Shown here: positions 1-9,611 of the stretch, piece by piece | Position numbering within the stretch: the stretch's first letter is position 1 | Layout: each line of letters opens with the position of its first letter | From: Bacillus sp. FJAT-27916 | GTDB lineage: Bacteria > Bacillota > Bacilli > Bacillales > Pradoshiaceae | Direction of reading: 5' to 3' | DNA: 64,000 nt | Assembly: GCF_001183965.1 (NCBI RefSeq) | Contig: NZ_LFZV01000001.1 | Span: forward strand, 1,588,636 to 1,652,635 | The notes under the pieces: model-generated | What the model saw: only the letters and a program-made list of their open reading frames with translations | Databases searched by the model: none | What the model was told of the DNA's origin: nothing | Translations under genes and position numbers: made by a program

Positions 1-581
1 ACAGAAAAAACAGCAAGATTCAAAAAATGGTCAAGATCGGCATCCTCGGTGCCATCGGGTATGTTCTAATGATATTGAACTTCCCGTTCCCAGGATTTCC
101 CGCATTCTTGCAAATCGATTTCAGCGATGTACCAGCATTAATTGCAGCACTCGTTATGGGGCCGGTGGCCGGCATTATGGTTGAACTATTGAAAAATATT
201 CTAGACTTCATGATGACAGGCAGCGACACAGGTATCCCAGTTGGCCACTTCGCCAACTTTATCGGAGGCGTCTCCTTTATCTTGCCAGTCTACTACCTGT
301 ATAAGAAAGTCGGTAATAAAAAAGGCATGATCCTCGGTCTAATTGGCGGAACAATTATTCTTGCAGGGTTTATGAGTATCATGAACTACTATGTCTTGCT
401 CCCAGTATACAGCAAGCTGCTTGGCTGGAACATGTCAGGTCCGGAAATTCGCGCCTATATCACCGCTGCAATTATTCCGTTCAACCTAATTAAAGGAAGC
501 ATCATCGCAGTTGTATTCCTATTGTTATTCAGCAAGCTGCAAGGATGGCTCATGAAAGAATCTGTCATTAAAAGTGCTTGA
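1..581 (+). CDS. ribU: Riboflavin ECF transporter substrate-binding subunit RibU (5' end outside window)
   Basis: Membrane S component that captures riboflavin for an energy-coupling factor (ECF) transporter. The frame is open from base 3, so the start codon lies upstream; the first methionine in the window (27) is probably internal. The visible 184 residues form several hydrophobic helices and include the conserved N-terminal region with PGFPAFLQIDFSDVPAL and the GPVAG turn that are typical of the RibU/FmnP (YpaA) family. The gene ends with TGA at 579-581, followed by a strong intrinsic terminator. In B. subtilis it is controlled by an FMN riboswitch; any such leader would lie outside this window. 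The position next to fer and ypbB matches the Bacillus order. Confidence 0.9.
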   Translation, partial: RKNSKIQKMVKIGILGAIGYVLMILNFPFPGFPAFLQIDFSDVPALIAALVMGPVAGIMVELLKNILDFMMTGSDTGIPVGHFANFIGGVSFILPVYYLYKKVGNKKGMILGLIGGTIILAGFMSIMNYYVLLPVYSKLLGWNMSGPEIRAYITAAIIPFNLIKGSIIAVVFLLLFSKLQGWLMKESVIKSA

Positions 582-603
582 GTAAGCACATAATATAGAG
601 TGA

Positions 604-637
604 AGAGAAGCAGGGGATTGTGCTGCTTCTCTTTTTT
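604..637 (+). terminator. Intrinsic terminator of ribU
   Basis: A 10-bp stem AGAGAAGCAG / CTGCTTCTCT encloses a 9-nt loop and is followed by a run of T, 22 bases after the ribU stop codon. Confidence 0.85.
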
Positions 638-845
638 ATTTGGTCGGAGGGATGTAGGAAGGCTTGCTCCTGGTGCAGGGAGGAGAGGAGCCGTGCGGAT
701 TCCCGGCTATTGACTACGTATGGAGCGGTAGACGAAAGGGGAAAGGGATGGTGGAAAGGTGGGAGATGCCATGCAGTTCCCGCCTCTTCCCCGGGCAAGG
801 GATATATAGGGCGGTAGAAGGATGGGAAAGAGGCGGGAGAAGCCA

Positions 846-1290
846 CGCAGTTCCCACCCAATGCCCATACAAAGGGTACATAGGATGGGGAAAGGGTGGG
901 CATCGTCAGAGAAAGCCCACCCAATGCCCAGGCAAAGGGTACATAGGATGGGGAAAGGGTGGGCATCGTCAGAGAAACCCCATCCAATGCCCAGGCAAGG
1001 GGTATATAGGATGGGGAAAGGGTGGACATCGTCAAAGAAAGCCCACCCAATGCCCAGGCAAAGGGTATATAGGATGGGGAAAGGGTGAGCATCGTCAGAG
1101 AAAGCCCACCCAATGCCCAGGCAAAGGGTACATAGGATGGGGAAAGGGTGGGCATCGTCAGAGAAAGCCCACCCAATGCCCATACAAAGGGTACATAGGA
1201 TGGGGAAAGGGTGGGCATCGTCAGAGAAACCCCATCCAATGCCCAGGCAAGGGGTATATAGGATGAGGAAAGGGTGGACATCCTCTGGGC
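846..1290. repeat. 63-bp tandem repeat array (about seven units) with internal inverted repeats
   Basis: The heptamer CATCGTC, or its variant at the last position, recurs at 901, 964, 1027, 1090, 1153, 1216 and 1279, an exact period of 63 bp. Units differ by a few substitutions (GGCAAAGGGTACATA, GGCAAGGGGTATATA or CATACAAAGGGTACATA). Each unit carries a short inverted repeat, for example GGGTGGGC at 894-901 pairing with GCCCACCC at 915-922. The variant pair at 934/997 recurs at 1186/1249, which is four units (252 bp) apart and suggests an internal block duplication. More diverged relatives of the unit extend upstream to about 720. Because 63 is divisible by three, long open frames appear on both strands, but none has a ribosome binding site. 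The 760 bases between the ribU and fer terminators hold no credible gene. Confidence 0.9.
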
Positions 1291-1356
1291 AACGGCCTTC
1301 TCAGCCTCCCCCAGTACCCCATACTCAGGAAATCATTACATATTCCATTGCAAAAA

Positions 1357-1391
1357 AAGAAACCTTTGCTTATCACGAGCAAAGGTTTCTT
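1357..1391 (-). terminator. Intrinsic terminator of fer
   Basis: A 13-bp inverted repeat, AGAAACCTTTGCT with its complement and a 7-nt loop, is followed on the minus strand by a T run. It sits 12 bases beyond the fer stop codon. Confidence 0.85.
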
Positions 1392-1402
1392 TCTATTCAA
1401 AC

Positions 1403-1804
<402 letters not shown>

Positions 1805-1831
1805 TTAAGACAAGTATTTGGTAAAATAAAG

Positions 1832-2932
1832 ATGTCTAATCATGTAGAATGGGGTGAGTTTATTATAACATACATCGATGGATTAATACTGTATTTAATA
1901 AAAGTGTTAAAGGGTCAAAGGACGGTGTATTCGCCTTTACATATACTTAATGGGAAACGTTCCTCCCAGCCAATCCAGGATGCCAGATTGTATGGGTTGG
2001 ATCCTTTTTTTGCAGTGTTGCCTAAGCTTTCCCGTGAAGAGTGGGATGAGCATTTGAGGTTTTTGAAGGAACGAGAGCTGATTGAGCCGGTGGGTGATTT
2101 GACCTATATTTGTTCGGATGCCGGATTGGCGTTTCTTGACGAATGGCGAGAACAGTATGAACCGATGAGTCATTTGAATGGCTTCCTTTTTAAGGAGACG
2201 GCTCCTTTGTTTTGGGCAAGACTTCAGTTGCTTGTCCAGGTGTTGTCCAATATGGTCCACGAAAATCATTCATTTATTCCTGTGCAGAGAAATTTGGACC
2301 ATCAGCGCTTTGTAAAGAGTTGGCTGAAGCAGCACGGCAAAAACCTTCGAAAGTTCTCTCGGGAGCTTTATGAAGAGCTTCATCATTGCTTGGATAGGCT
2401 GCATGGGGCTTCACCTGAGCTGTTTGTCATGCTTTTGTCGGGGCATGAGAGGGCAGGAATGACTTTGTCACAGGCAGCAAGAAAGCTTGGGATTGATCAT
2501 TATTATGCGCAATTTCTTTTCTTGGATACGCTGCATTATATGATAGAATCTGCGCGAAAAGAACCATTTCCTCTTCTGAATAGTCTTCTCGTTCAGGAGG
2601 AGCAGAACGAATCTGTGCTGACTAATTCGACGAAAATGACATGGAAATTAGTTCGGCAAGGGTTAACAATCGAGCAGATTGCCCGAGCTCGAAGGTTGAA
2701 GATTAATACGGTTGAGGATCATATTGTTGAGATTGCTTCCTTTATTGAGGGATTCAGTATAGAGGATTATGTGACGGATGAGGAGCAGAGACAGATTGTG
2801 GAGGCAGCAAATTCTGTTCATACAGGCCAATTGCGGTCCATTAAGGAGCTCCTGCCCCCGGGAGTCCCTTATTTCAAGATTAGGCTTGTCATGACGAAAT
2901 GGAAGAGAGGGGATCAGCATGGGAATGCTTGA
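1832..2932 (+). CDS. ypbB: YpbB-family helix-turn-helix protein
   Basis: Protein of unknown function that is paired with a RecQ-type helicase throughout Bacillaceae. The product is about 366 residues; the conserved core starts near [17 protein letters not shown] and ends with a C-terminal helix-turn-helix-like region (around [25 protein letters not shown] split over two helices). The start is uncertain. ATG 1832 has no clear ribosome binding site and lies just after an extended -10 element (TGGTAAAAT, 1819-1827), so translation may really begin downstream of GGGGTGAG (1851-1858) at a rare ATT or ATA codon (1862/1865) near the first conserved residues. It overlaps recS by 14 bases, which implies coupled translation and a shared DNA-related role. 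Confidence 0.85.
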   Translation: MSNHVEWGEFIITYIDGLILYLIKVLKGQRTVYSPLHILNGKRSSQPIQDARLYGLDPFFAVLPKLSREEWDEHLRFLKERELIEPVGDLTYICSDAGLAFLDEWREQYEPMSHLNGFLFKETAPLFWARLQLLVQVLSNMVHENHSFIPVQRNLDHQRFVKSWLKQHGKNLRKFSRELYEELHHCLDRLHGASPELFVMLLSGHERAGMTLSQAARKLGIDHYYAQFLFLDTLHYMIESARKEPFPLLNSLLVQEEQNESVLTNSTKMTWKLVRQGLTIEQIARARRLKINTVEDHIVEIASFIEGFSIEDYVTDEEQRQIVEAANSVHTGQLRSIKELLPPGVPYFKIRLVMTKWKRGDQHGNA

Positions 2933-4412
2933 GGAGCAATTAACGAGATTATTTGGATTTCCTTCCTTCAGGATGGGGCAAAAGGAGGTAGTGGAAGCGG
3001 TCCTTAGTGGTCAGGATACATTGGCGATGCTGCCGACCGGTACAGGGAAAACCTTGTGTTTTCAGCTTCCGGGATACTTGCTTGATGGACTGGTGGTCGT
3101 CGTTTCCCCGCTGCTCTCCTTGATGCAGGATCAGGTAGAGCAAATGAAGGCGAAGGGGGAGAAGAGAGTGGCTGCCTTGAACTCATTTGTGAATAAGGAA
3201 GAACGCGAGATGGTCCTTCGTTCGCTTCATCTGTTGAAATTTATTTATGTGTCACCTGAGATGCTCCAATCCAGGTTCGTTTTGCAGAAAATCAGCCGGC
3301 AGAAGATTTCTTTATTCGTTGTGGATGAGGCGCACTGCATTTCGCAATGGGGATATGATTTTAGACCGAGCTATTTGAGGCTCGGGGATATTCGTAGTGC
3401 ATTAGGTAATCCGGTTACCTTGGCCCTGACGGCAACAGCCACAAAGGAAGTGCGGAGGGATATTCTGGATAATTTATCTATTCCGAACGCTCGTGTAATG
3501 GTATATGAGGTGAATAGGGAAAATATCGGAATCCTAGTAGAAGCGGTCGAAGGAAGCGAAGAAAAGCGGCAGAAGCTATATGCTTATTTAAGTGTCTTGA
3601 AGGGACCGGGCATTATTTATGTGTCCAGCCGAAAGCTTGCCGAGAGCCTGTGCAGTGACTTGCTTAATGCAGGCTATCATAAGGCGGCTTTCTATCATGG
3701 AGGCATGGATACGAATGATCGAATATTAATTCAACAGCAGTTTGCCCAAGGGCAGCTCAATTTGATTGTTGCGACGAATGCTTTTGGGATGGGGATCAAT
3801 CTAGAGAACTTGCGTTATGTCATTCATTATAATATGCCCTCTAGCATGGAGGCGTATGTCCAGGAGATTGGACGGGCTGGAAGAGATGGTCTTCTATCTT
3901 TGGCCTTGCTCTTCTATTCTGAAGGGGATGAACGGATTTCTGCGAAAATGATTGAGAAGGATTATCCTGAGGTCTCGGATATTGAATGGTATTTGGCTAA
4001 TCGTGATACTCTTTTAGAACCAAAATCAGGCATCATAGTTGATGAAAAAATTGAACGAATGAGAGAGGCAGACCGCATTCTTGAGAGAAGCGAGGGGGAA
4101 AGTCTTGCTTCGCGAAAAAATAGGCTGTCTGCTTATTTTGATGAGCGCCTTTCAGATAAGCTTCGTAAGCTATGGCAATTCAGGGAGTGGATTCGGTCAA
4201 GCAAGTGCCGAAAAGAATCGATTGCCGCCTATTTTGACCAAGAATCAAGCGGAGGAGGAGAGCTTTGCTGTGATAATTGCGGGCTGACATTTGAAAGGAT
4301 GGTTCAGGCCCTGCCGGAAGAAAACGTATTAGATCATCACTATCAAGGGTGGAGGGCTGAGCTTGCCCGCCTTTTTGGTGAGGAGGGTGAATCAGGACAG
4401 CATGAAGAATAA
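2919..4412 (+). CDS. recS: RecQ-family ATP-dependent DNA helicase RecS
   Basis: 3'-5' DNA helicase of the RecQ family acting in recombination and repair. The 497 residues match the short RecS form of Bacillus, not full-length RecQ. Visible motifs in order: Walker A LPTGTGKT (about residue 40), DEAH box [17 protein letters not shown] (about 140), ALTATAT, the [16 protein letters not shown] region, motif [12 protein letters not shown] (about 325), and a cysteine-rich zinc site (SSKCRK...CCDNCG) near the C-terminus. I see no separate HRDC domain. ATG 2919 has GAGAGGGG upstream and overlaps ypbB. The downstream ypbD start overlaps this stop codon, so the three genes form one operon. Confidence 0.93.
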   Translation: MGMLEEQLTRLFGFPSFRMGQKEVVEAVLSGQDTLAMLPTGTGKTLCFQLPGYLLDGLVVVVSPLLSLMQDQVEQMKAKGEKRVAALNSFVNKEEREMVLRSLHLLKFIYVSPEMLQSRFVLQKISRQKISLFVVDEAHCISQWGYDFRPSYLRLGDIRSALGNPVTLALTATATKEVRRDILDNLSIPNARVMVYEVNRENIGILVEAVEGSEEKRQKLYAYLSVLKGPGIIYVSSRKLAESLCSDLLNAGYHKAAFYHGGMDTNDRILIQQQFAQGQLNLIVATNAFGMGINLENLRYVIHYNMPSSMEAYVQEIGRAGRDGLLSLALLFYSEGDERISAKMIEKDYPEVSDIEWYLANRDTLLEPKSGIIVDEKIERMREADRILERSEGESLASRKNRLSAYFDERLSDKLRKLWQFREWIRSSKCRKESIAAYFDQESSGGGELCCDNCGLTFERMVQALPEENVLDHHYQGWRAELARLFGEEGESGQHEE

Positions 4413-4986
4413 ACAGGCAGAAATGATTAAGAATTTAACGGATGAGGAGTTATATAAGCAACTGCTCCTCACGCAAGGTCTGCTTTTGACGGCAGCGGTC
4501 ATTATCGGTTACTTTGCCTTTGATGATTTCGGCCAATTTACCGTTCTTCTCCGGTTAGAGGGTTGGCCGTTGTGGCTTGGTTTCTTAGCTGGATTATTGG
4601 TTGTGGCCATAGATTTGGCGGGGATGAAGTACTTGCCTGCCTCCTATTATGATGATGGAGGCATTAATGAGCGGGTATTTCAATCATTATCAGTGCCAAG
4701 GATTGTCTTTCTGACCGCGTTGATTGCGATTAGTGAAGAAATGTTATTCCGCGGGGTTATTCAGGCAAATTGGGGGATATGGGCTGCAAGTCTCATCTTT
4801 GCGGTGATTCATGTCAGGTATTTATCTCATTGGTTTTTGTTTTTGAATATATGTTTGCTGAGTCTTTTTATCGGATTAATTTTTGATAGTACCGGAAGCC
4901 TTCCGGCGACCATTATCATGCACTTTGTGATTGATTTGCTTCTCGGCCTTTATTTGAATAAAAAGGGGGCGGACAGGTCCTCATAA
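4402..4986 (+). CDS. ypbD: CPBP-family intramembrane metalloprotease
   Basis: Membrane protein of 194 residues with several hydrophobic helices. It has the CPBP (Abi/CAAX protease) signature: EEMLFRGV (EExxxR) near residue 113, followed by conserved histidines at HVRYLSHW and HFVIDLLLG in later helices. The family includes type II CAAX prenyl endopeptidases; the substrate here is unknown. ATG 4402 lies inside the end of recS, giving an 11-base overlap, with AGGA five bases before it and a stronger AGGAGG further upstream. Position matches YpbD of B. subtilis. Some members confer bacteriocin self-immunity, but no bacteriocin gene is near. Confidence 0.88.
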   Translation: MKNKQAEMIKNLTDEELYKQLLLTQGLLLTAAVIIGYFAFDDFGQFTVLLRLEGWPLWLGFLAGLLVVAIDLAGMKYLPASYYDDGGINERVFQSLSVPRIVFLTALIAISEEMLFRGVIQANWGIWAASLIFAVIHVRYLSHWFLFLNICLLSLFIGLIFDSTGSLPATIIMHFVIDLLLGLYLNKKGADRSS

Positions 4987-5026
4987 AACCCAGATAAGCT
5001 TCATAGGCTTTAATGGGGGTGGACGG

Positions 5027-5485
5027 ATGGAAGCAATACGGAGCAGTGCAGATCATATCACAGATGAAGCAACAAAGGTCATTTTGAATAATGTGGTTAA
5101 GCGCAAGAAGAAGTATGACCATTATAAGAGCCGGCATTTCATCAGTGTATATCTTACACTCGGGCTGGCAGGTGTGTTTCTTTACTATATATATCGAACG
5201 GTAATCTCACCGTATGCGTATTCGTTCTATGAAATGTATGAGCAGTTTTTCCAGAACCCAGTCCATTTACTCGGTACAATTATCTTGGCGGGTGTCTATG
5301 GGTCCATGCTGTATTTCAAAAAGAAAATGGACAAAGCTGAGAAGGAATTTCATGCGCTGAGATGTGAGATTGTGGACCGCAGCAAGGATTTGTGGAAGAA
5401 TGAATCTGCCTGGAAAAACCGGCATATTGTCTTTCAGAAAATGAAGGATATGTATGATATTAATCTTTTTCACGAAAATAAATAA
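5027..5485 (+). CDS. ypbF: YpbF family protein (DUF2663)
   Basis: Small membrane protein of 152 residues and unknown function. A basic N-terminal stretch (VVKRKKKYDHYKSRHF) is followed by two membrane helices (about residues 45-62 and 84-100), then a charged soluble tail of about 50 residues rich in K, E and W. Length and layout agree with YpbF of B. subtilis and DUF2663. ATG 5027 has GGGGGTGGA in front. It lies 40 bases after ypbD without an obvious terminator, so it is probably cotranscribed. Confidence 0.8.
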   Translation: MEAIRSSADHITDEATKVILNNVVKRKKKYDHYKSRHFISVYLTLGLAGVFLYYIYRTVISPYAYSFYEMYEQFFQNPVHLLGTIILAGVYGSMLYFKKKMDKAEKEFHALRCEIVDRSKDLWKNESAWKNRHIVFQKMKDMYDINLFHENK

Positions 5486-5575
5486 TTGCTTCTTCCTTTT
5501 GGCAGGAAAGCAAGGAGTCCGTGTCGAAAAAGATTAGTATACGTTTATTGGCTAAATAATTGGAGGTGCTGTCAG

Positions 5576-6205
5576 ATGTTTGTGAAGAGTATCATGATAT
5601 CAAAATATCATTGTCATACTGTTTCTTATGATGATTCACTAGAGTTGGTATTGAAAAAGCTTGATGAAAAACAAATTGAAGCTGTACCAGTATTAAAGGA
5701 TGAAAAGTATGTAGGAACGATTACTCGATATCGAATTTACAAGCAGGCATTTCTGTCTGAGCTGCCTCGAAGCATATACTTAAAGGATATTAAGGCGGCA
5801 GATATTGCTGAGCGCAATAAGACGCTGACTGGTCAAGAAATCTTCGAGAATGTCCTTGTCGACTTAAAAGAAATGCCGCTCATGGCTGTCGTTGAGGAGG
5901 ATGGTGATTTCCTTGGCATTGTAACACGATATGATGTGATGGCAGAATTCCAGCATGCCTTCGGGGTTCATGTGCCTGGTGTCAGAATTGCCTTGAAGAC
6001 GGTAGAAACGAAAGGGCGGATCGCAAGGCTGACTGAATTGACACGCCAATATCAACAGCAAATCATCGCATTAATTACCTTTGATGAGACCGATAAATTA
6101 GTTAGAAGGATTGTCATTAAGGTGGCGAAATCACCTAATGTGGATAAATTCATTAAGAAGCTGGAGGAATCTGGCTTTGGAATTTTAGATATACAGGAAA
6201 TGTAA
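5576..6205 (+). CDS. CBS-pair domain protein with C-terminal ACT-like domain
   Basis: Probable ligand sensor, not an enzyme. Two CBS motifs are visible, residues about 1-62 (MISKYHCHTVSYDDSL...IEAVPVLKDEKYVGTITR) and about 70-130 (MPLMAVVEEDGDFLGIVTRYDV), followed by a region from about 140 (GVRIALKTVETKGRIARL...) that resembles the ACT domain found after CBS pairs in AcuB-type proteins. CBS pairs usually bind adenine nucleotides. ATG 5576 was chosen because TTGGAGGTG precedes it by eight bases; the open frame further upstream has no signal. B. subtilis has no such gene between ypbF and ypbG, so this is an insertion relative to it. It has its own terminator. Confidence 0.8.
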   Translation: MFVKSIMISKYHCHTVSYDDSLELVLKKLDEKQIEAVPVLKDEKYVGTITRYRIYKQAFLSELPRSIYLKDIKAADIAERNKTLTGQEIFENVLVDLKEMPLMAVVEEDGDFLGIVTRYDVMAEFQHAFGVHVPGVRIALKTVETKGRIARLTELTRQYQQQIIALITFDETDKLVRRIVIKVAKSPNVDKFIKKLEESGFGILDIQEM

Positions 6206-6211
6206 TACGCT

Positions 6212-6257
6212 AAAAAGAGCTTCCTATATGCATTATGCAGAGGCAGCTCTTTTTTTG
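6212..6257 (+). terminator. Intrinsic terminator after the CBS gene
   Basis: AAAAAGAGC and GCTCTTTTT form the stem around a loop that can fold further; the T run continues after the 3' arm, directly behind the stop codon. Confidence 0.7.
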
Positions 6258-6389
6258 GATGGGTTCATTAAAGTTGAATGTTGATAGTAAAATAGGCGCT
6301 CCTTTGGTTTTGCCGCCTGCAACGAAAATCAACACATATGGTAAACATAGCCTTTTGGATAGAAGCATAATAACCTCTGGAGGAAACCA

Positions 6390-7169
6390 ATGTGGGTCAT
6401 CTTAATTTCCATCATGCTGCTGGGTACCGCAGCACTTATTGTGTATATGAATAGACTGGCGAAGAAGGACTTTTTGAATGTAGTGGAGCTGTCATTTGAG
6501 GATTTCCCGAGCAGTGAACGTATTAGTTTGTTTTTTATCTCTGATATTCATCGCAGGCTGATCAATGACGCCCTCATTCAGTCTGCGTTCGGAAAGGTAG
6601 ACTTTGTCTTGATTGGAGGAGATCTGACAGAGAGCGGGGTTCCTATCGAGCGGGTATATGAAAACCTGGTTAAGCTAAAGGAGCTGGGTCCGGTTTATTT
6701 TATATGGGGAAATAATGATTATGAAACAGATGTTCATGAACTGGATGCCCTTTTCGTCGATTTAGGAATTAAGGTTTTGACAGACGAGGGGGTTATTCTT
6801 GAGACGGAAGATGGCGGAAGGATCAATTTGCTTGGGGTTGACTTCTATGAGCCAGAAAAGCGGCAGGAAGGTCTTAAGAACGTCATGCTTGAGGCACAAG
6901 AGGGGACCTTTAGAATCCTGGCGAGCCATACACCTTCAATAGATAAAGAAATTCAAAAAGAGGACAGAATCAGGCTTGTTCTTAGCGGTCATACACATGG
7001 CGGGCAAATCAGGGTGTTTGGCTTTGGCCCATATCGTCATGGAGGCATTCATCACGTTGGCGAAACGACAGTGTTTACGAGCAATGGCTACGGGACGAGC
7101 GGATTACCGCTGCGATTAGGCGCAAGACCTGAAGTGCATATCATTCATCTTTCACGGATGGACCAATAG
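6390..7169 (+). CDS. ypbG: Membrane-anchored metallophosphoesterase
   Basis: Calcineurin-like phosphoesterase of 259 residues. A single N-terminal membrane helix (residues about 2-20) is followed by the metal-binding motifs in order: SDIH (D-x-H), GGDLTE, GNND (variant of GNH), SHTPS and LSGHTHGGQI. These ligate the dinuclear metal centre. The substrate is unknown; related enzymes include YkuE/LpxH-like lipid phosphodiesterases and nucleotide phosphodiesterases. The length is the same as I recall for YpbG of B. subtilis, and the neighbour ypbH is conserved too. The start ATG has CTGGAGGAA upstream. Confidence 0.88.
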   Translation: MWVILISIMLLGTAALIVYMNRLAKKDFLNVVELSFEDFPSSERISLFFISDIHRRLINDALIQSAFGKVDFVLIGGDLTESGVPIERVYENLVKLKELGPVYFIWGNNDYETDVHELDALFVDLGIKVLTDEGVILETEDGGRINLLGVDFYEPEKRQEGLKNVMLEAQEGTFRILASHTPSIDKEIQKEDRIRLVLSGHTHGGQIRVFGFGPYRHGGIHHVGETTVFTSNGYGTSGLPLRLGARPEVHIIHLSRMDQ

Positions 7170-7248
7170 AATAAAGAGCAAACAAGGCACCTGTTTAGTC
7201 AATCCTCATATCATACAAGGGAGGATGTATTCACAGGAGGACTTGTTT

Positions 7249-7830
7249 ATGAAGCTGAAGAGAATAAACGCCAAGAACGTCAAAGTCTTTGTTTCACAGG
7301 AGGAGTTAGAGGAAAAAGAAATGACTCCGATTAAATTGAAGATTCAGGTCCCTGACAGCCATCTCTTTTTTTATCGAATCGTAATCGAAGCGTTGGAAGA
7401 AATGGAATACTCCATTGACAGTAATATCCTAATGGATATTTATTCATATCCTGGTTACGGGATTTATATGATGATTCAAACAGAAGAGGACACAATCCTC
7501 AGCGAAAATGCCGAGATGGATAATACTTTGTCCATTCAATTTGTTGAACAGGATCATTTTATATTTGAATTTGCCGATTTTGAAGATGTCGTGGAAGCCT
7601 GCAAGATCTTATATGGGAAATGGAAGGCGGAAGGTTACTTATATCATCTGGATTCCAGTTATTATTTAAAGATTGAGAATGTTATGGCGGCAGATATGGC
7701 ATCAGTTGCCTCCATCCTTCTTGAATATGGGGAGCTGTCAACATTGACAGAGGAGCTTTTGCTGGAAAAGGGATTAAGGGTATACCATGATAATATTATT
7801 CCTATCATGATGGAATACTTTAATAATTAA
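7249..7830 (+). CDS. ypbH: MecA-family adaptor protein (YpbH)
   Basis: Adaptor of the MecA family that targets proteins to ClpC-type AAA+ proteases. The 193-residue product has the N-terminal MecA-like segment (MKLKRINAKNVKVFVSQEEL), an acidic middle and a C-terminal domain from about residue 90 that resembles the ClpC-binding half. The second MecA paralogue of Bacillus lies exactly here, between ypbG and gudB, which favours YpbH over MecA itself. ATG 7249 is preferred, with CAGGAGG eight bases before it; an upstream in-frame ATG (7225) sits directly on a purine run, too close to act. The gene ends at a clean terminator. Confidence 0.88.
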   Translation: MKLKRINAKNVKVFVSQEELEEKEMTPIKLKIQVPDSHLFFYRIVIEALEEMEYSIDSNILMDIYSYPGYGIYMMIQTEEDTILSENAEMDNTLSIQFVEQDHFIFEFADFEDVVEACKILYGKWKAEGYLYHLDSSYYLKIENVMAADMASVASILLEYGELSTLTEELLLEKGLRVYHDNIIPIMMEYFNN

Positions 7831-7832
7831 AG

Positions 7833-7860
7833 ACCACTAAACCATTAGTGGTTCTTTTTT
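7833..7860 (+). terminator. Intrinsic terminator of ypbH
   Basis: A perfect 8-bp stem ACCACTAA / TTAGTGGT with loop ACCA is followed by TCTTTTTT, starting two bases after the stop codon. Confidence 0.9.
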
Positions 7861-7923
7861 CGGAGTGAAAATGATTGTTGGTTTGATTTGGGAAGTATTG
7901 TTAGGATAAGGGAGACAGTCCTC

Positions 7924-7953
7924 TTGCACTTCCTGTGGTCATTTGAGTATACT
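7924..7953 (+). promoter_or_regulatory. Candidate sigma-A promoter for gudB
   Basis: TTGCAC (7924-7929), 18 bases, TATACT (7948-7953). It lies within the 320-base gap 7861-8182, in which I find no gene. The remaining leader of about 220 bases is AT-rich with no recognised riboswitch. Confidence 0.5.
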
Positions 7954-8182
7954 GTAATTGAATGTGAATAGAGACAAGTCTGTATGTTCAAACTTTTAGT
8001 GCGATAAGGCCCTTTTTTTATATTTAGATAATTTAAAATTGGTAAATATGAAGATTGAAAGCCTTTGTTGCCGTGCTGGATTAGGATTATTTATTTGTTA
8101 ATCCTTCCAGATGGTTATGGAGGTATAGATTTTGTCTGGATTAAACAAATAGATTACTATTCATCTCTAGGAGGTACTAAGA

Positions 8183-9448
8183 ATGTCAGCCGACCACCAA
8201 ACCAATGAAGACAGACTGGATGTATTGAAATCTACACAAACTGTCATCCATAAGGCATTGGATAAACTCGGATATCCAGAAGAAGTATATGAATTATTGA
8301 AAGAGCCGTTACGGATGCTTACCGTAAAGATACCGGTCAAAATGGATGATGGTTCAGTAAAGGTATTTACTGGCTTTCGTGCCCAGCATAATGATGCCAT
8401 TGGACCGACAAAGGGCGGAATCAGGTTCCATCCGAATGTCACTGAAAAGGAGATTAAGGCTTTATCGATTTGGATGAGTTTAAAGTGCGGCATTGTGGAC
8501 TTGCCGTATGGAGGGGCTAAAGGCGGCATTATTTGTGACCCTAGAAATATGTCCTTCCGTGAACTAGAAAGACTGAGCCGCGGGTATGTCCGTGCAATCA
8601 GCCAAGTGGTAGGACCGACAAAGGATATTCCTGCGCCGGATGTTTTTACGAATTCCCAAATTATGGCATGGATGATGGATGAGTACAGCCGAATGGATGA
8701 ATTTAATTCTCCAGGGTTTATTACAGGTAAGCCGTTAGTGCTAGGCGGGTCACATGGGCGTGAAACCGCTACCGCTAAGGGCGTAACGATATGTATACGA
8801 GAAGCAGCAAAGAAGCGGGGCATCGAACTAAAGGGAGCCAGGGTTGTTGTGCAAGGCTTCGGTAATGCCGGAAGCTTCTTGGCGAAATTTATGCATGACA
8901 GCGGGGCAAAGGTTATTGGTATTTCAGACGCGCATGGCGCGCTTCACGACCCTGAAGGATTGGATATTGATTATCTGCTTGATCGACGCGACAGCTTTGG
9001 TACAGTGACAAATCTGTTCCAAAATACGATTACGAATAAAGAATTGCTGGAGCTTGAATGTGATGTGCTTGTTCCAGCTGCGATAGAGAATCAAATCACA
9101 GATGAGAATGCCCATGAGATTAAAGCAAAGATTGTAGTAGAGGCAGCAAATGGGCCGACAACGCTTGAAGGGACAAAAATTCTGACTGAGCGTGGCATCT
9201 TGCTCGTTCCGGATGTCTTGGCATCTGCAGGAGGAGTAACGGTTTCCTATTTCGAATGGGTGCAGAATAATCAAGGCTATTATTGGACGGAAGAGGAAGT
9301 AGAGGAGAAACTGGAACGGGTCATGGTTCGCTCCTTTAATAGCATTTATGATACAGCGAATACGCGTAAGGTAGATATGAGATTGGCTGCCTATATGATC
9401 GGGGTTCGGAAAATGGCTGAAGCATCCCGTTTCAGAGGGTGGATTTAA
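8183..9448 (+). CDS. gudB: NAD-specific glutamate dehydrogenase
   Basis: Catalyses oxidative deamination of glutamate to 2-oxoglutarate and ammonium, feeding glutamate carbon into the TCA cycle. The 421-residue protein shows the N-terminal catalytic domain with the active lysine in PYGGAKGG (K113) and KGGIRFHP, and the Rossmann domain with [13 protein letters not shown]. At residues 91-93 there is a single IKA before [10 protein letters not shown], so the three-residue duplication that makes GudB cryptic in B. subtilis 168 is absent and the enzyme should be active. RocG is a close paralogue; the position next to ypbH and ypdA supports GudB. GGAGGT precedes ATG 8183. Confidence 0.94.
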   Translation: MSADHQTNEDRLDVLKSTQTVIHKALDKLGYPEEVYELLKEPLRMLTVKIPVKMDDGSVKVFTGFRAQHNDAIGPTKGGIRFHPNVTEKEIKALSIWMSLKCGIVDLPYGGAKGGIICDPRNMSFRELERLSRGYVRAISQVVGPTKDIPAPDVFTNSQIMAWMMDEYSRMDEFNSPGFITGKPLVLGGSHGRETATAKGVTICIREAAKKRGIELKGARVVVQGFGNAGSFLAKFMHDSGAKVIGISDAHGALHDPEGLDIDYLLDRRDSFGTVTNLFQNTITNKELLELECDVLVPAAIENQITDENAHEIKAKIVVEAANGPTTLEGTKILTERGILLVPDVLASAGGVTVSYFEWVQNNQGYYWTEEEVEEKLERVMVRSFNSIYDTANTRKVDMRLAAYMIGVRKMAEASRFRGWI

Positions 9449-9461
9449 TAGAAGATAAACC

Positions 9462-9497
9462 AGAAAAGTTTTCTGTCTAATGATGGAAAGCTTTTTT
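9462..9497 (+). terminator. Terminator of gudB
   Basis: AGAAAAGTTTTC and GGAAAGCTTTTTT pair with two G-U pairs around an 11-nt loop and end in a T run. Confidence 0.65.
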
Positions 9498-9523
9498 GTA
9501 TGCGTATTATGCGTTAATATAAT
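9496..9523 (+). promoter_or_regulatory. Candidate sigma-A promoter for ypdA-ansA
   Basis: TTGTAT (9496-9501), 16 bases, TATAAT (9518-9523). The -35 box uses the end of the gudB terminator. Confidence 0.5.
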
Positions 9524-9611
9524 AGAAGTGTTATTCTAATATGGCAATTAATACAACGGTCATGTTTATGGCATGCACATACAGACAGTATAGATAGAGG
9601 AGGAGAAAGAG

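Noticed and set aside
91..183. Cryptic GudB-like duplication in the glutamate dehydrogenase gene (residues 91-93, bases about 8453-8461)
   Set aside because: Only one copy of the IKA triplet is present, so the enzyme should not be cryptic. The coordinates of this entry are approximate residue positions; the gene is at 8183-9448.
568..1281. Long open frames on both strands across the repeat array (up to 237 codons)
   Set aside because: The period of 63 is divisible by three, so any frame open in one unit stays open in all. There is no ribosome binding site and no known protein similarity.
846..1290. CRISPR array
   Set aside because: The units are contiguous and nearly identical throughout; there are no unique spacers and no cas genes nearby.
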